From Alphaproteobacteria bacterium (lineage in GTDB: Bacteria > Pseudomonadota > Alphaproteobacteria > JAJTHO01 > CANGXP01), in NCBI GenBank assembly GCA_947457935.1, contig CANGXP010000004.1, forward strand, positions 26,161-90,160: a DNA stretch of 64,000 nucleotides, in the 5' to 3' direction. Numbering within the stretch: the stretch's first letter is position 1; the number at the start of each line of letters is the position of its first letter. A program made the position numbers and the translations under genes. Below are positions 9,516-18,056 of this stretch, piece by piece. The notes under the pieces are model-generated. The model was given only the letters and a program-made list of their open reading frames with translations. It was not told where the DNA came from and did no database searches.

Positions 9516-10205
9516 ATGCTTTCTGTTTTGCCTCCCATTCCCACCGCCATCCTCTTCGACTGGGACAATACGCTGGTTGACACCCTCCCCGTGATTCATG
9601 CCGCCGTGAATGCAGCGTTTGCGGCGATTAACAAGCCATTATGGACGTTAGAGCAAACGCGCATCGGTATTCACCGTTCAGGGCGCGATGCAAGAGAGCA
9701 TTTGTATGGCGATCAATGGCAAATCGCCGAGCCTATTTTTTACAAAGTTTTCAAAGAGCAGCACTTGGCGCAACTCACCCCCATGGAAGCGGAAACAGCG
9801 GCGACATTACAAAAATTACAACACTATCCTTTGTTTTTAGGGGTGGTGAGTAACAAACGGGGCGATACCTTGCGAACAGAAGCCGCACATTTAGGGTGGA
9901 CAAACTATTTCCAGCGGATTTTGGGAGCAACAGATGCAGCACACGATAAGCCAGACCCCGCGCCCGTGCATAAAATACTGGAAAATACAGGACTAACGCC
10001 TTCAAAAGGCATCTGGTTTGTGGGCGATAGCATTTCTGATATGCATTGCGCCCATAATGCAGGGCTTACCGCTGTGTTGTATAAGACACACCCAACGGCA
10101 GAAGAAATCGTAAAACCCTATTCTCCCGATTTTTCTATCGAAAAATTGCCTGAGTTAACCAAAATTTTAGACCAGATGGGTTTACATAGCACAGACGCGC
10201 TATAA
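9516..10205 (+). CDS. HAD-superfamily phosphatase
   Basis: Predicted soluble phosphatase, phosphoglycolate-phosphatase-like. Motif I is ILFDWDNTLVDT with the nucleophile and acid aspartates, motif II is GVVSNKRG, and motifs III and IV are HDKPDPAPV and FVGDSISDM. The long helical cap after motif I points to subfamily IA. The substrate is not clear from sequence. I start at the ATG at 9516 (229 residues). A GTG at 9486 lies in the repeat arm and would add ten residues. hfq follows 61 bp downstream in the same direction. Confidence 0.8.
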   Translation: MLSVLPPIPTAILFDWDNTLVDTLPVIHAAVNAAFAAINKPLWTLEQTRIGIHRSGRDAREHLYGDQWQIAEPIFYKVFKEQHLAQLTPMEAETAATLQKLQHYPLFLGVVSNKRGDTLRTEAAHLGWTNYFQRILGATDAAHDKPDPAPVHKILENTGLTPSKGIWFVGDSISDMHCAHNAGLTAVLYKTHPTAEEIVKPYSPDFSIEKLPELTKILDQMGLHSTDAL

Positions 10206-10266
10206 TTAGTTGCGTCAGTATCGTGTTTCGCGATACTATATGTCTATAATAAGAAAAAGGTACGAT

Positions 10267-10542
10267 ATGGCTGGCGAGAAAAATAACTTACAAGATGTGT
10301 TTTTAAATCATCTTAGAAAAAACAAAGTCCCTGTGACCGTGTTCCTTGTGAATGGCGTTAAACTACAGGGCAATATTACATGGTTTGATAATTTCTCGAT
10401 GTTGCTGCGCCGCGATGCCTATGTGCAGCTTGTCTATAAGCACGCAATTTCCACGATTATGCCTGTAACCCCTATTCAGCTTTTTGAAGGCGATGGCGGC
10501 AAGGGCGAAGAAGGCTCAACAGAGGGTGAAGCCACTGCTTAA
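10267..10542 (+). CDS. hfq: RNA chaperone Hfq
   Basis: Hexameric Sm-like protein that helps small RNAs pair with mRNAs. It has 91 residues. The Sm1 motif [22 protein letters not shown] and the Sm2 motif [10 protein letters not shown] are intact, and the N-terminal [13 protein letters not shown] fits the proximal RNA-binding face. The C-terminal tail is short, acidic and glycine-rich. AAAAAGG precedes the ATG at 10267; an upstream GTG at 10210 adds 19 residues that do not belong. hflX overlaps the 3' end, the standard hfq-hflX arrangement. Confidence 0.97.
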   Translation: MAGEKNNLQDVFLNHLRKNKVPVTVFLVNGVKLQGNITWFDNFSMLLRRDAYVQLVYKHAISTIMPVTPIQLFEGDGGKGEEGSTEGEATA

Positions 10543-11815
10543 ATCTACGGCCGCTGTTATCTGCCCCATTCTAAAAGGCGACATTACCGAAAAGCGTTTG
10601 CCTGAACATCGTCTTGAAGAGGCGGTGCGCCTTGCACAGGCGATTGACCTTACTGTTGTCTTTCAACAATGCTATAATCTCAGCCGTTATCGCCCGTCCC
10701 ATTTATTGGGGGAAGGGGTGGTTGAGGAATTGCACGCGCTTGTTGAAGAGCAGAAAATCACGGTGGTGATTGTGGATGCAACCGTATCCCCCGTGCAACA
10801 GCGCAACTTGGAACGCGCTTTGGGCTGCAAAGTCATTGACCGCACGGGGTTAATTCTAGAAATTTTCGGCAAACGCGCACAAACCTTTGAAGGAAAATTG
10901 CAGGTAGAACTTGCCGCCCTTTCTTATCAAAAAAGCCGTTTAGTTCGCTCATGGACGCACCTTGAACGGCAACGGGGCGGATTCGGTTTCCTTGGCGGGC
11001 CGGGGGAAAGCCAAATTGAATTAGACAGACGAATTATTGGCGACCGCATCACAAAAATCAAAAAAGACCTCGACGGCGTGAAGCGCACACGCGGCATTCA
11101 ACGCGGAGCACGTCAAAAAGTCCCGTATCCTGTGGTGGCATTGGTGGGCTATACCAATGCGGGAAAATCAACGCTTTTCAATGCGTTATCACACGCAACC
11201 GTGCTCGCAAAAGACATGCTGTTTGCAACGCTTGACCCCACCATGCGCGCAATTACTTTGCCATCAGGGCAAAAAATTATTGCCTCCGACACGGTGGGAT
11301 TCATTTCTCATCTGCCCACTACGCTGGTAACGGCGTTTCGCGCCACGTTGGAAGAAGTGTTGGCGGCAGACGTGATTTTGCACGTTCGCGACATTGCTCA
11401 CCTTGAAACAGAGCAGCAAAAACAAGATGTACTCTCTATTTTGCGGGATATTGGCATTGACGAGGAAATTTTAGAACATCGTCTGATTGAGGTGTGGAAT
11501 AAAAGCGATTTACTCCCCACTAACGCTAAAAAAGCCCTGAACGTCAAAGCAAAAAATGCTGCGTTTTGCATCGCCGTTTCAGCGCGAACAGGGGAGGGCA
11601 TCGCCGCCTTAAGTGAAGCGATTGAGCAACGCTGCACCAAAAATTGGCACACCCTCACCGTCAATATTCCGCACGATAACGGGGCAGCGTTCGCATGGCT
11701 GCATCAGCATGGTAAAATTTTAAAATCCCGCACCGCGCAAAAACACACCCGCCTCACCGTCCAACTCTCCCCGCAGAACCTAAAGCGATGGGAAAGTGGA
11801 GCCGAAAATTCTTGA
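10526..11815 (+). CDS. hflX: Ribosome-associated GTPase HflX
   Basis: GTPase that binds the 50S subunit and rescues or splits stalled ribosomes. The N-terminal HflX domain ([38 protein letters not shown]) is followed by the glycine-rich linker [19 protein letters not shown]. The G domain has G1 [10 protein letters not shown]3 DTVGF and G4 NKSD. The start is uncertain. I use the GTG at 10526 because GAAGAAGG lies about 11 bases upstream; ATG 10493 and TTG 10484 are alternatives. Either way the gene overlaps hfq. Confidence 0.92.
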   Translation: MKPLLKSTAAVICPILKGDITEKRLPEHRLEEAVRLAQAIDLTVVFQQCYNLSRYRPSHLLGEGVVEELHALVEEQKITVVIVDATVSPVQQRNLERALGCKVIDRTGLILEIFGKRAQTFEGKLQVELAALSYQKSRLVRSWTHLERQRGGFGFLGGPGESQIELDRRIIGDRITKIKKDLDGVKRTRGIQRGARQKVPYPVVALVGYTNAGKSTLFNALSHATVLAKDMLFATLDPTMRAITLPSGQKIIASDTVGFISHLPTTLVTAFRATLEEVLAADVILHVRDIAHLETEQQKQDVLSILRDIGIDEEILEHRLIEVWNKSDLLPTNAKKALNVKAKNAAFCIAVSARTGEGIAALSEAIEQRCTKNWHTLTVNIPHDNGAAFAWLHQHGKILKSRTAQKHTRLTVQLSPQNLKRWESGAENS

Positions 11816-11880
11816 ATATGGGTGTGTTCCCTTCTACCATAGTTTAGCAATAAACTGACCTGCTAGGAAACACGCATAAC

Positions 11881-13164
11881 ATGAAGAAATTTTCCTACAA
11901 AATTGATTTTCAATACTTTTTATCAGAAGATGCATTGCTGCAATGTGCATTATTGCTCATAAGTTTGCTGCTCGGCATGGCGTTACGCACCGTGGTGCAA
12001 CGGTATGATAAGACACACCAAAATGCAAAAAACCCCTTAAAAATTCTTGCGATTGTGCCCTTTATTGTGCCACTCGTTAGCACGGTGCTGATTGCTGTTT
12101 TTAGTACGGTTTTAGAGCAATCGGGTATTGCACCAAAAATCCTTAGTCCCGCACAACAGTTGGTATTTGGCTGGATTGCGGTTATCAGCATTCGGCGTAT
12201 CACGGAAAGCCAAGCGGCAACATGGTTTTCAGGACTCATCATTTTGCCCGTCACCCTGATGCATGTTGTGGGTATTTGGGGCTACCTTGTTAAATACTTG
12301 AATAGTCTTTCTTTTGCGGTGGGGGATAGCACCGTCACACTCTACCGCTTTCTCTCAACGCTGGTGGCATTGGTTGCGCTACTGTGGCTTGCAAAAAGTC
12401 TTACGCATAGTTTTGAAACGCGCCTCAAAAAAACCAAAACCGTGCGTGCCAGCACCCGTGCGTTGATTATTAAAATCACGCAAATTTTTTCGTATATCGT
12501 TATTTTTCTTTTCACGCTTGATAGTGTGGGCGTGGATTTAAGCGTGCTTGCCGTCTTCGGGGGCGCATTGGGGGTAGGGCTTGGGTTTGGCTTGCAAAAA
12601 GTTGCCTCCAATTTTATCAGCGGGATTATTTTGCTGTTTGAAAAATCTATTGAACCCGAAGATTTAATTGAACTCAGCGATGGCACAACAGGCACGGTGA
12701 AGCACACAGGCGCACGCTACACCCTTCTTGAAACCATTGATGGACGCGAGATTCTTGTTCCCAATGAAGATTTTATCGTGCAACGCGTTACCAACTGGAC
12801 ATACAGCAACAAAATTGCCCGTGTTGAAATCGCCGTTGGCGTTGCCTATGATAGTGATTTTAACAAGGTCAAAGAAATTTTGCTTACCGCCGCACAGCAG
12901 CACCCGCTCTGCTCTAAGAAAACGAAACCTAATGCTTTTTTGCGCACTTTCGGTGATAGTGCCGCAAACTTCGTACTGTATTTCTGGATTGATGATGTAA
13001 CCAATGGTCGCCTAGAGCCACAAAGCGATGTGATGCTGGCTATTTGGCAGCGTTTTCAGGAAGAGGGAATCAAAATACCTGTCCCACCAAGAGAATATCA
13101 ACTAAGACTTGCGAATATGGACACTGTAGATATTCCACCAAATCCAAAGAAACCTCTGGGGTAA
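11881..13164 (+). CDS. MscS-family mechanosensitive ion channel
   Basis: Predicted inner-membrane channel that releases solutes on hypo-osmotic shock. It has 427 residues. Several hydrophobic segments span residues about 20-215. The pore-lining helix region reads FGGALGVGLGFGLQKVASNFISG (about 220-245), the hallmark of the family. It is followed by the beta domain (EDLIEL, GTVKHTGARYTLLET, ILVPNEDFIV) and the C-terminal alpha/beta domain. The extra N-terminal helices make it longer than E. coli MscS (286 residues). It is preceded by a 65-bp spacer after hflX. Confidence 0.88.
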   Translation: MKKFSYKIDFQYFLSEDALLQCALLLISLLLGMALRTVVQRYDKTHQNAKNPLKILAIVPFIVPLVSTVLIAVFSTVLEQSGIAPKILSPAQQLVFGWIAVISIRRITESQAATWFSGLIILPVTLMHVVGIWGYLVKYLNSLSFAVGDSTVTLYRFLSTLVALVALLWLAKSLTHSFETRLKKTKTVRASTRALIIKITQIFSYIVIFLFTLDSVGVDLSVLAVFGGALGVGLGFGLQKVASNFISGIILLFEKSIEPEDLIELSDGTTGTVKHTGARYTLLETIDGREILVPNEDFIVQRVTNWTYSNKIARVEIAVGVAYDSDFNKVKEILLTAAQQHPLCSKKTKPNAFLRTFGDSAANFVLYFWIDDVTNGRLEPQSDVMLAIWQRFQEEGIKIPVPPREYQLRLANMDTVDIPPNPKKPLG

Positions 13165-13184
13165 TATTTCATAAATAATTGCTC

Positions 13185-13211
13185 TTGATGCCGCATACTT
13201 TGTATTATAAT
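13185..13211 (+). promoter_or_regulatory. Possible sigma-70 promoter of the lipoprotein gene
   Basis: TTGATG and TATAAT are separated by 15 bp, 44 bp upstream of the ATG at 13255. The -10 hexamer is perfect but the spacer is short, so this is a weak prediction. Confidence 0.3.
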
Positions 13212-13254
13212 ATTAATTTATCACTATTCTCACCACTTATAATGGAACCTTTCA

Positions 13255-14001
13255 ATGTTCGTTGCTGTTTTGCGTGCTTGTTGTGTTGTTTTAATGCTCT
13301 CTGCCTGTGTAACGGTGCCACCGCCTATACCTAAACAGAACGTTTATAATTTGGATAAAAAAACAGCACCCTTAGTATCGAAAGACTATGGTATTCTGGT
13401 TGCAAAAACAACGGGAGATCAGGGTGGGGTTTCGTATATAACTTTCAAGCCTTATGATCGAGCCAGCAACAAATTCATACCGATTAACGAAGATCCAAAC
13501 ATAAAAACCGCAGACCTCCCCTTGCAAAAAGGGGATAGAAGCTTTCGCTTTGAGCCAACTGATGATGGCTATCAAGTAATTGCCCTTAAACCAGGCTATT
13601 ATGTTATAGAACGTATTCTTTTGGGAGATTTTTCGGCAACAGGCGGTGTTCACCCTGTTACTCATAAGCCGTTATATGGAGGATTTGAAATACAAGCGGG
13701 TGAACTGCTTTACATAGGGGATATTCATCTTACGACGGATAGATTAGGTTACAAAAATCCAAAGATGATCTCCGAGCAACAAAGTCCGCTGGGCATGCTA
13801 ATCGGAGTCGTGGTGTATGCTGCGACACATACCTTCACAGATGATGATTTTGCGTTGGGGGTTGTCAACGACACCGCAGCTGCAAAAAATCATGTTGCGA
13901 CAAATATTCCCATGATGATGCGACCTTTGGTGTATCGTCCTCTCACCCTAGGATACTACGCACACCAAAATCATGGCAGTAATTCAAAAGAAAAGTTTTA
14001 G
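13255..14001 (+). CDS. Putative lipoprotein of unknown function
   Basis: It has 248 residues. The N-terminus is a lipoprotein signal: a hydrophobic stretch ending in LMLSAC, with the cysteine at residue 18 as the lipidation site, followed by a proline-rich linker (VPPPIPK). The remainder looks like a soluble periplasmic domain with many beta-prone segments (GYQVIALKPGYYVIERILLGDF, FEIQAGELLYIGDIHL). The C-terminus has a hydrophobic segment (MLIGVVVYAATH). I do not recognise a named family. It stands alone between the channel gene and the OmpA-like gene. Confidence 0.75.
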   Translation: MFVAVLRACCVVLMLSACVTVPPPIPKQNVYNLDKKTAPLVSKDYGILVAKTTGDQGGVSYITFKPYDRASNKFIPINEDPNIKTADLPLQKGDRSFRFEPTDDGYQVIALKPGYYVIERILLGDFSATGGVHPVTHKPLYGGFEIQAGELLYIGDIHLTTDRLGYKNPKMISEQQSPLGMLIGVVVYAATHTFTDDDFALGVVNDTAAAKNHVATNIPMMMRPLVYRPLTLGYYAHQNHGSNSKEKF

Positions 14002-14181
14002 GTTGTGCCATTAACCAAAACAGTTGCATTATTGCAATGCCTCTCAAAATTTGATACTAGCATTTGTGATGAAATGTTGTATAAGTTCGTGAAAGTCTAG
14101 AAAATCAAAGTATGAGGGCTATGCATCTGTGTGCAGCCTCCGTCGCAAAATTAGAAAATATCAAACATAAGGGTTATTGAG

Positions 14182-14790
14182 ATGAATTTATCTTCCTCTA
14201 TCAAATCGGGCGTTTATGCCGCAGCAATCAGCGTATTCATGGCAGGCAGCGCATTTGCTCAAAACACCAACGATGCAATTTACGACAAAAACAACACGCA
14301 CGTTCTCGATACCCGTGGTAATTGCGTGCGTAGTGCCAATCAATTAAATGCTACCGATGCTTGCGGTACAGCGACAGCTGTTGCAGCAGCAGCAGAAACA
14401 ACACGCGGCGTTGCAGACCTCAACAAAGAAGAACTGGTTGTTTATTTTGATTTCGACAAGTCTTTCCTCAAAGCATCTGAAAAAGAAAAGCTAGACCGTC
14501 TTGCGCAAATCTTAAAAGAAGCAAAAGAAGTGTCTGGCGCGAAAGTTATCGGCTATGCTGACCCCATTGGTACACCAAAATACAACGTGGCATTGTCTGA
14601 AAGACGCGCAGCAGCTGTTGAAGCATACCTCAATGGCAAAGGCTACCAAAACACCGAACTCGCTTCTGTTCAAGGTTTGGGCGAAACCAATGCATATGCA
14701 CGGTGTGAAGGCGTGAAAAAACGCGCTTCTCTCATCAAGTGCTTTTGGCCAAACCGTCGCGTAGAAGTGTCTTTGGAATACAAAAAGTAA
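14182..14790 (+). CDS. OmpA-like peptidoglycan-binding outer-membrane protein
   Basis: It has 202 residues. A signal peptide (residues 1-26) ends in GSAFA. A short N-terminal region with conserved cysteines follows (RGNCVRSANQL, TDACGTA). Residues about 85-200 form an OmpA C-terminal domain: VVYFDFDKSFLK, VIGYADPIGTPKYNVALSERRA and QGLGETN, with the aspartate and arginine that contact diaminopimelate. Two more cysteines (CEGVKK and KCFWP) fit a disulfide in the domain. There is no beta-barrel, so it probably tethers the outer membrane to the wall. A clear terminator follows. Confidence 0.88.
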   Translation: MNLSSSIKSGVYAAAISVFMAGSAFAQNTNDAIYDKNNTHVLDTRGNCVRSANQLNATDACGTATAVAAAAETTRGVADLNKEELVVYFDFDKSFLKASEKEKLDRLAQILKEAKEVSGAKVIGYADPIGTPKYNVALSERRAAAVEAYLNGKGYQNTELASVQGLGETNAYARCEGVKKRASLIKCFWPNRRVEVSLEYKK

Positions 14791-14830
14791 CTTTTACAAA
14801 ACGCTTGTGAAATATAGGACAAAATATAAG

Positions 14831-14859
14831 AAGGGCGGTACATCAGTATCGCCCTTTTT
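14831..14859 (+). terminator. Rho-independent terminator after the OmpA-like gene
   Basis: AAGGGCG and CGCCCTT form a 7-bp stem around a 12-base loop, followed by a run of T. It begins 41 bp after the stop codon and lies just before rdgB. Confidence 0.85.
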
Positions 14860-14874
14860 CCATGGAATATCTGT

Positions 14875-15477
14875 ATGACTAGCTCCCTCATCCTCGCCAC
14901 CCACAATCAAGGCAAAGTGCGTGAATTGGGCGCACTGTTGCAACCGCTGGGCTTTAGCGTCACGGCCGCTGGCAATCTCGGTGTCACAGAACCCGAAGAA
15001 ACAGAAAATACCTTTGCAGGCAATGCGCTTTTAAAAGCAAAACATACCTGTAACGCAACAAATCTGCCGTCTTTAGCCGATGACTCAGGACTGTGCGTTC
15101 CTGCCCTTAACAACGCCCCTGGTATTTATTCCGCCCGTTGGGCAGGCGAACACAAGGACTTTACGCTTGCGATGCAGCGTGTAGAAAACGAGCTGAAAGC
15201 CTTGCAAAATAACGATTACAGCGCATATTTTGTTTGCGCTTTGGCATTATGCTTACCAAATGGTGAGCAGCACGTTTTTGAGGGCAGAATTGACGGGACA
15301 CTTACCTTCCCACCCCGCGGCGATAAAGGCTTTGGCTATGACCCGATTTTTATTCCAACGGGATATACGCAAACATTCGCGGAAATGAATCCTGCGGAAA
15401 AACATGCTCTAAGCCACAGAGCGCGGGCGTTTGAGAAGTTTGTGGCGTTTATTGCTGCAAATAAAACAGTCGTTTGA
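14875..15477 (+). CDS. rdgB: XTP/dITP diphosphatase (RdgB/HAM1)
   Basis: Hydrolyses non-canonical purine triphosphates such as dITP and XTP to monophosphates, keeping them out of DNA. It has 200 residues, normal for the family. Motifs are LATHNQGKVREL at the N-terminus, the catalytic SLADDSGLCVPAL, ARWAG, FGYDPIF and the C-terminal TFAEMNPAEKHALSHRARA. It follows the OmpA terminator closely. Its 3' end overlaps that of the convergent glycosyltransferase gene by 29 bp. Confidence 0.95.
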   Translation: MTSSLILATHNQGKVRELGALLQPLGFSVTAAGNLGVTEPEETENTFAGNALLKAKHTCNATNLPSLADDSGLCVPALNNAPGIYSARWAGEHKDFTLAMQRVENELKALQNNDYSAYFVCALALCLPNGEQHVFEGRIDGTLTFPPRGDKGFGYDPIFIPTGYTQTFAEMNPAEKHALSHRARAFEKFVAFIAANKTVV

Positions 15478-16366
15478 TTTCCTTGCGCGACCGCGCCAAG
15501 CTATCTAGAATCATCCCGCAAAAAAAACTTAAAAACGCCAGAATCATAATTCCTGTTGCAAGAATAGCTGTCGGAAAACGCGGAACCAGACCCGTTGCAA
15601 GATACTCGCTAATGACGGGAATGCTCAATAGAATAGATATACTCGCAAGGCATATAGCCCCCAAACTAAAAAATAAGAACGGGCGTACTTCTTTAAACAA
15701 CACCATAATACGTAAGAGGATCCTAAAACCATCTCGAAAGGTGCGGAGTTTACTGGTTGATCCTTCAGGACGCGCTGCATACTCCAGCGGCACTTCCATG
15801 ATAGGGAGCTTTAGCTCAAGGGCATGAATACTCAAATCTGTTTCCACCTCAAAGCCCACGCTAGACTTAGGAAATGTTTTGACAAACCTACGGGAAAACA
15901 CCCGATACCCTGAAAAAATGTCTTTCAAATTACTCTGGAACAAATGACGAAACAGGCGGTTAAACACGCGATTACCAAACTGGTGATAATGCCGAAACGC
16001 GGCATCTGCCAGTGGCTTTCGTGCGCCAATAACCATGTCAAGCTGGTTATCAATCAACAGCTTAATGAGCATGGAAGCCTTGCTGGCATCGTAGGTTAAA
16101 TCCCCATCCGCCATGACGTAAATATCGGCCTCAATATCCGCAAACATACGGCGCACCACACTGCCCTTGCCTTGCCGCAATTCTTTGCGCACAATCGCCC
16201 CTGCTTTGGTTGCCTCAGCAATGGTGTTATCTGTTGAATTGTTATCGTACACATACACCAACGCGCCCGCCAAGTGCTGCTGAAAACTTTTTACAACGGC
16301 GGCAATCGTCTTTTCCTCGTTATAACAAGGCAATAAGACGGCAATTTTTTGTTCTGTTAAAATCAT
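15449..16366 (-). CDS. Family 2 glycosyltransferase with two C-terminal membrane helices
   Basis: It has 305 residues. The N-terminal GT-A domain has LLPCYNEEKTIAAVV, the DNNSTDNT segment and the metal-binding DGDLTYDA. It resembles bacterial relatives of dolichyl/undecaprenyl-phosphate sugar transferases. Two hydrophobic segments (about residues 225-250 and 262-290) anchor it in the inner membrane. The likely role is transfer of a sugar from a nucleotide donor to a lipid carrier or envelope glycan; donor and acceptor are unknown. The upstream region contains parS. Confidence 0.82.
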   Translation of the reverse strand: MILTEQKIAVLLPCYNEEKTIAAVVKSFQQHLAGALVYVYDNNSTDNTIAEATKAGAIVRKELRQGKGSVVRRMFADIEADIYVMADGDLTYDASKASMLIKLLIDNQLDMVIGARKPLADAAFRHYHQFGNRVFNRLFRHLFQSNLKDIFSGYRVFSRRFVKTFPKSSVGFEVETDLSIHALELKLPIMEVPLEYAARPEGSTSKLRTFRDGFRILLRIMVLFKEVRPFLFFSLGAICLASISILLSIPVISEYLATGLVPRFPTAILATGIMILAFLSFFCGMILDSLARSRKEIKRLFYLQQ

Positions 16367-16424
16367 AGCTAATCGTTAATTTTACCCTGCGCGAACCCAT
16401 TATATTTATCCAGCATTGAAAATA

Positions 16425-16440
16425 TGTTTCACGTGAAACA
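16425..16440. other. parS centromere-like site for ParB
   Basis: The 16-bp perfect palindrome TGTTTCACGTGAAACA matches the well-established bacterial parS consensus exactly. It lies in the intergenic space between the glycosyltransferase start and glmU. ParB spreads from such sites, which usually cluster near the replication origin. No parA or parB gene is in this window. Confidence 0.93.
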
Positions 16441-16537
16441 TTGTTTTCACGGCAGAATAGAGCCAAATTTTTGGAAATTCATGCTTTTTTAACAAACACG
16501 ATTTTCCCGTATCTTGACATAAAAAGGTTAATCTAAC

Positions 16538-16666
16538 GTAATGCAGGTGAAGTATTTTTGAGGAATTTTTAGGCAGACAAACACGAAAAAGCGGAGTGTA
16601 TTAAATATACATGAGCATTTTGAGTGGTTGTCTAACAACAAAATTACCAAAAAGACGAGCACTGCC
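16538..16666. repeat. Palindromic element, family 2, copy 1
   Basis: About 129 bp. The halves are inverted over the whole length around the centre GTATTAAATATAC. The left end is GCAGGTGAAG with TTTTTGAGG; the right end is AAAAAGACGAGCACTGC. A related copy lies at 23166-23301. Sequence just past its right end is read as 28 extra codons upstream of glmU if the first ATG is used. Confidence 0.82.
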
Positions 16667-16711
16667 AAGGAGAGCTTGCACAATTTGCGTAAATCCGTCA
16701 AATATTCTACC

Positions 16712-18052
16712 ATGGAATCACTCAACTTTTCTGTTCTTGTGCTGGCGGCGGGCAAGGGGACGCGGATGCGCTCAACGCTGCCAAAAGTGATGCACCCGTT
16801 AGCGGGCTTGCCGCTTATTCGCCATGTTCTGAACGCCGCAGAAACGCTTACTCCCAAGCAAATTTCTGTGTTGATTGGTGAAGAAATGGCGGATGTTGCC
16901 GCAGTGTCAAAACCGCATAAAACACTTCTACAAAAAGATCGCCTCGGCACAGGGCACGCGGTGCAGCAAGGCGTTGCAGGCGGCGCATTGGCGGAGGCAG
17001 AGGCGTTGGTGGTGCTCTATGGCGATACGCCGCTCATCACGCCCGATACCATTCAAGCAATGCTTGCAAAATTATCACAAAATCCTGAAGCAGCGCTTGT
17101 TGTATTGGGATTTCACACGGCAACACCAACGGGCTATGGGCGATTAGTGGTGGAGCATGGCGCATTACAACGGATTGTTGAAGAAAAAGAAGCCTCTGAA
17201 GTTGAGAAAAAAATCACCTTCTGCAACGCAGGGATTATGCTGTTTAGAAGCAACGTGTTGCCCGAACTCCTCGCAAAACTAGATAATAATAACCAGAAAC
17301 AAGAATATTACCTTACCGATACTATCCACCATGCGCGCAACGCGGGGTATACCTGCCTCACGGTAGAGGCAACAGCAGAAGAAGTGTTGGGCATTAATTC
17401 CAAGGCGGAATTGGCGCAAGCAGAAAACATTCTGCAGCAACAGCTTCGCGCACAAGCCCTTGAACAGGGCGTTACATTGATTGTCCCTGAAACGGTGTTC
17501 CTCTCAAAAGACACCACCTTTGGGGGTGACGTGGTAATTGAACCGAATGTGTTTATTGGCGCAAACGTGCATTTAGCAGATGGCGTGCATATCAAGGCAT
17601 TTTCCCACCTTGAGGGGGCAACTATCGGTGCACATTCAACAGTAGGGCCTTTTGCGAGACTCCGTGCAGGGACTGTATTAGGCAAAAACGTCAAAATCGG
17701 TAATTTTGTTGAAACCAAAAAAGCCACTTTTGGCGATGAAGCGAAAGCCAGCCATTTAAGCTACATTGGCGATGCAACGGTAGGTAACCATGCCAACATT
17801 GGTGCGGGCACGATAACCTGTAATTACAATGGCTTTACCAAGGCGGAAACGGTGATTGGGGAGGGCGTTTTTGTGGGGTCAAACACCGCGCTTGTTGCGC
17901 CCATCACCCTTGAAAAAGGAGCGATTATTGGCGCAGGCAGCACCATTACCCAAAATGTACCAGCGGATAGTCTGAGCCTTACCCGCCCCCCGCAAACAAT
18001 CATAACAGGCTGGGCAACAGCATTTCGAGCACGATTTAAAAAAGAGATATAA
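16712..18052 (+). CDS. glmU: Bifunctional GlmU (N-acetyltransferase / uridylyltransferase)
   Basis: Acetylates glucosamine-1-phosphate and then couples it to UTP to make UDP-GlcNAc for peptidoglycan and lipid A. The N-terminal pyrophosphorylase domain starts with VLVLAAGKGTRMRS. The C-terminal left-handed beta-helix carries hexapeptide repeats (VVIEPNVFIGANVHLADGV) and the acetyltransferase region KASHLSYIGDATVGNHANIGAG. I start at the ATG at 16712 (446 residues), where family homology begins; an upstream ATG at 16628 lies inside the palindromic repeat. glmS follows after four bases. Confidence 0.96.
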   Translation: MESLNFSVLVLAAGKGTRMRSTLPKVMHPLAGLPLIRHVLNAAETLTPKQISVLIGEEMADVAAVSKPHKTLLQKDRLGTGHAVQQGVAGGALAEAEALVVLYGDTPLITPDTIQAMLAKLSQNPEAALVVLGFHTATPTGYGRLVVEHGALQRIVEEKEASEVEKKITFCNAGIMLFRSNVLPELLAKLDNNNQKQEYYLTDTIHHARNAGYTCLTVEATAEEVLGINSKAELAQAENILQQQLRAQALEQGVTLIVPETVFLSKDTTFGGDVVIEPNVFIGANVHLADGVHIKAFSHLEGATIGAHSTVGPFARLRAGTVLGKNVKIGNFVETKKATFGDEAKASHLSYIGDATVGNHANIGAGTITCNYNGFTKAETVIGEGVFVGSNTALVAPITLEKGAIIGAGSTITQNVPADSLSLTRPPQTIITGWATAFRARFKKEI

Positions 18053-18056
18053 ATTT

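Noticed and set aside
16628..16711. N-terminal extension of GlmU from an upstream ATG
   Set aside because: The extra codons lie in or just after a palindromic repeat; family homology begins at 16712.
18053..18056. glmS ribozyme
   Set aside because: Only four bases separate glmU and glmS, so there is no room for a leader ribozyme; these also occur mainly in Gram-positive bacteria.
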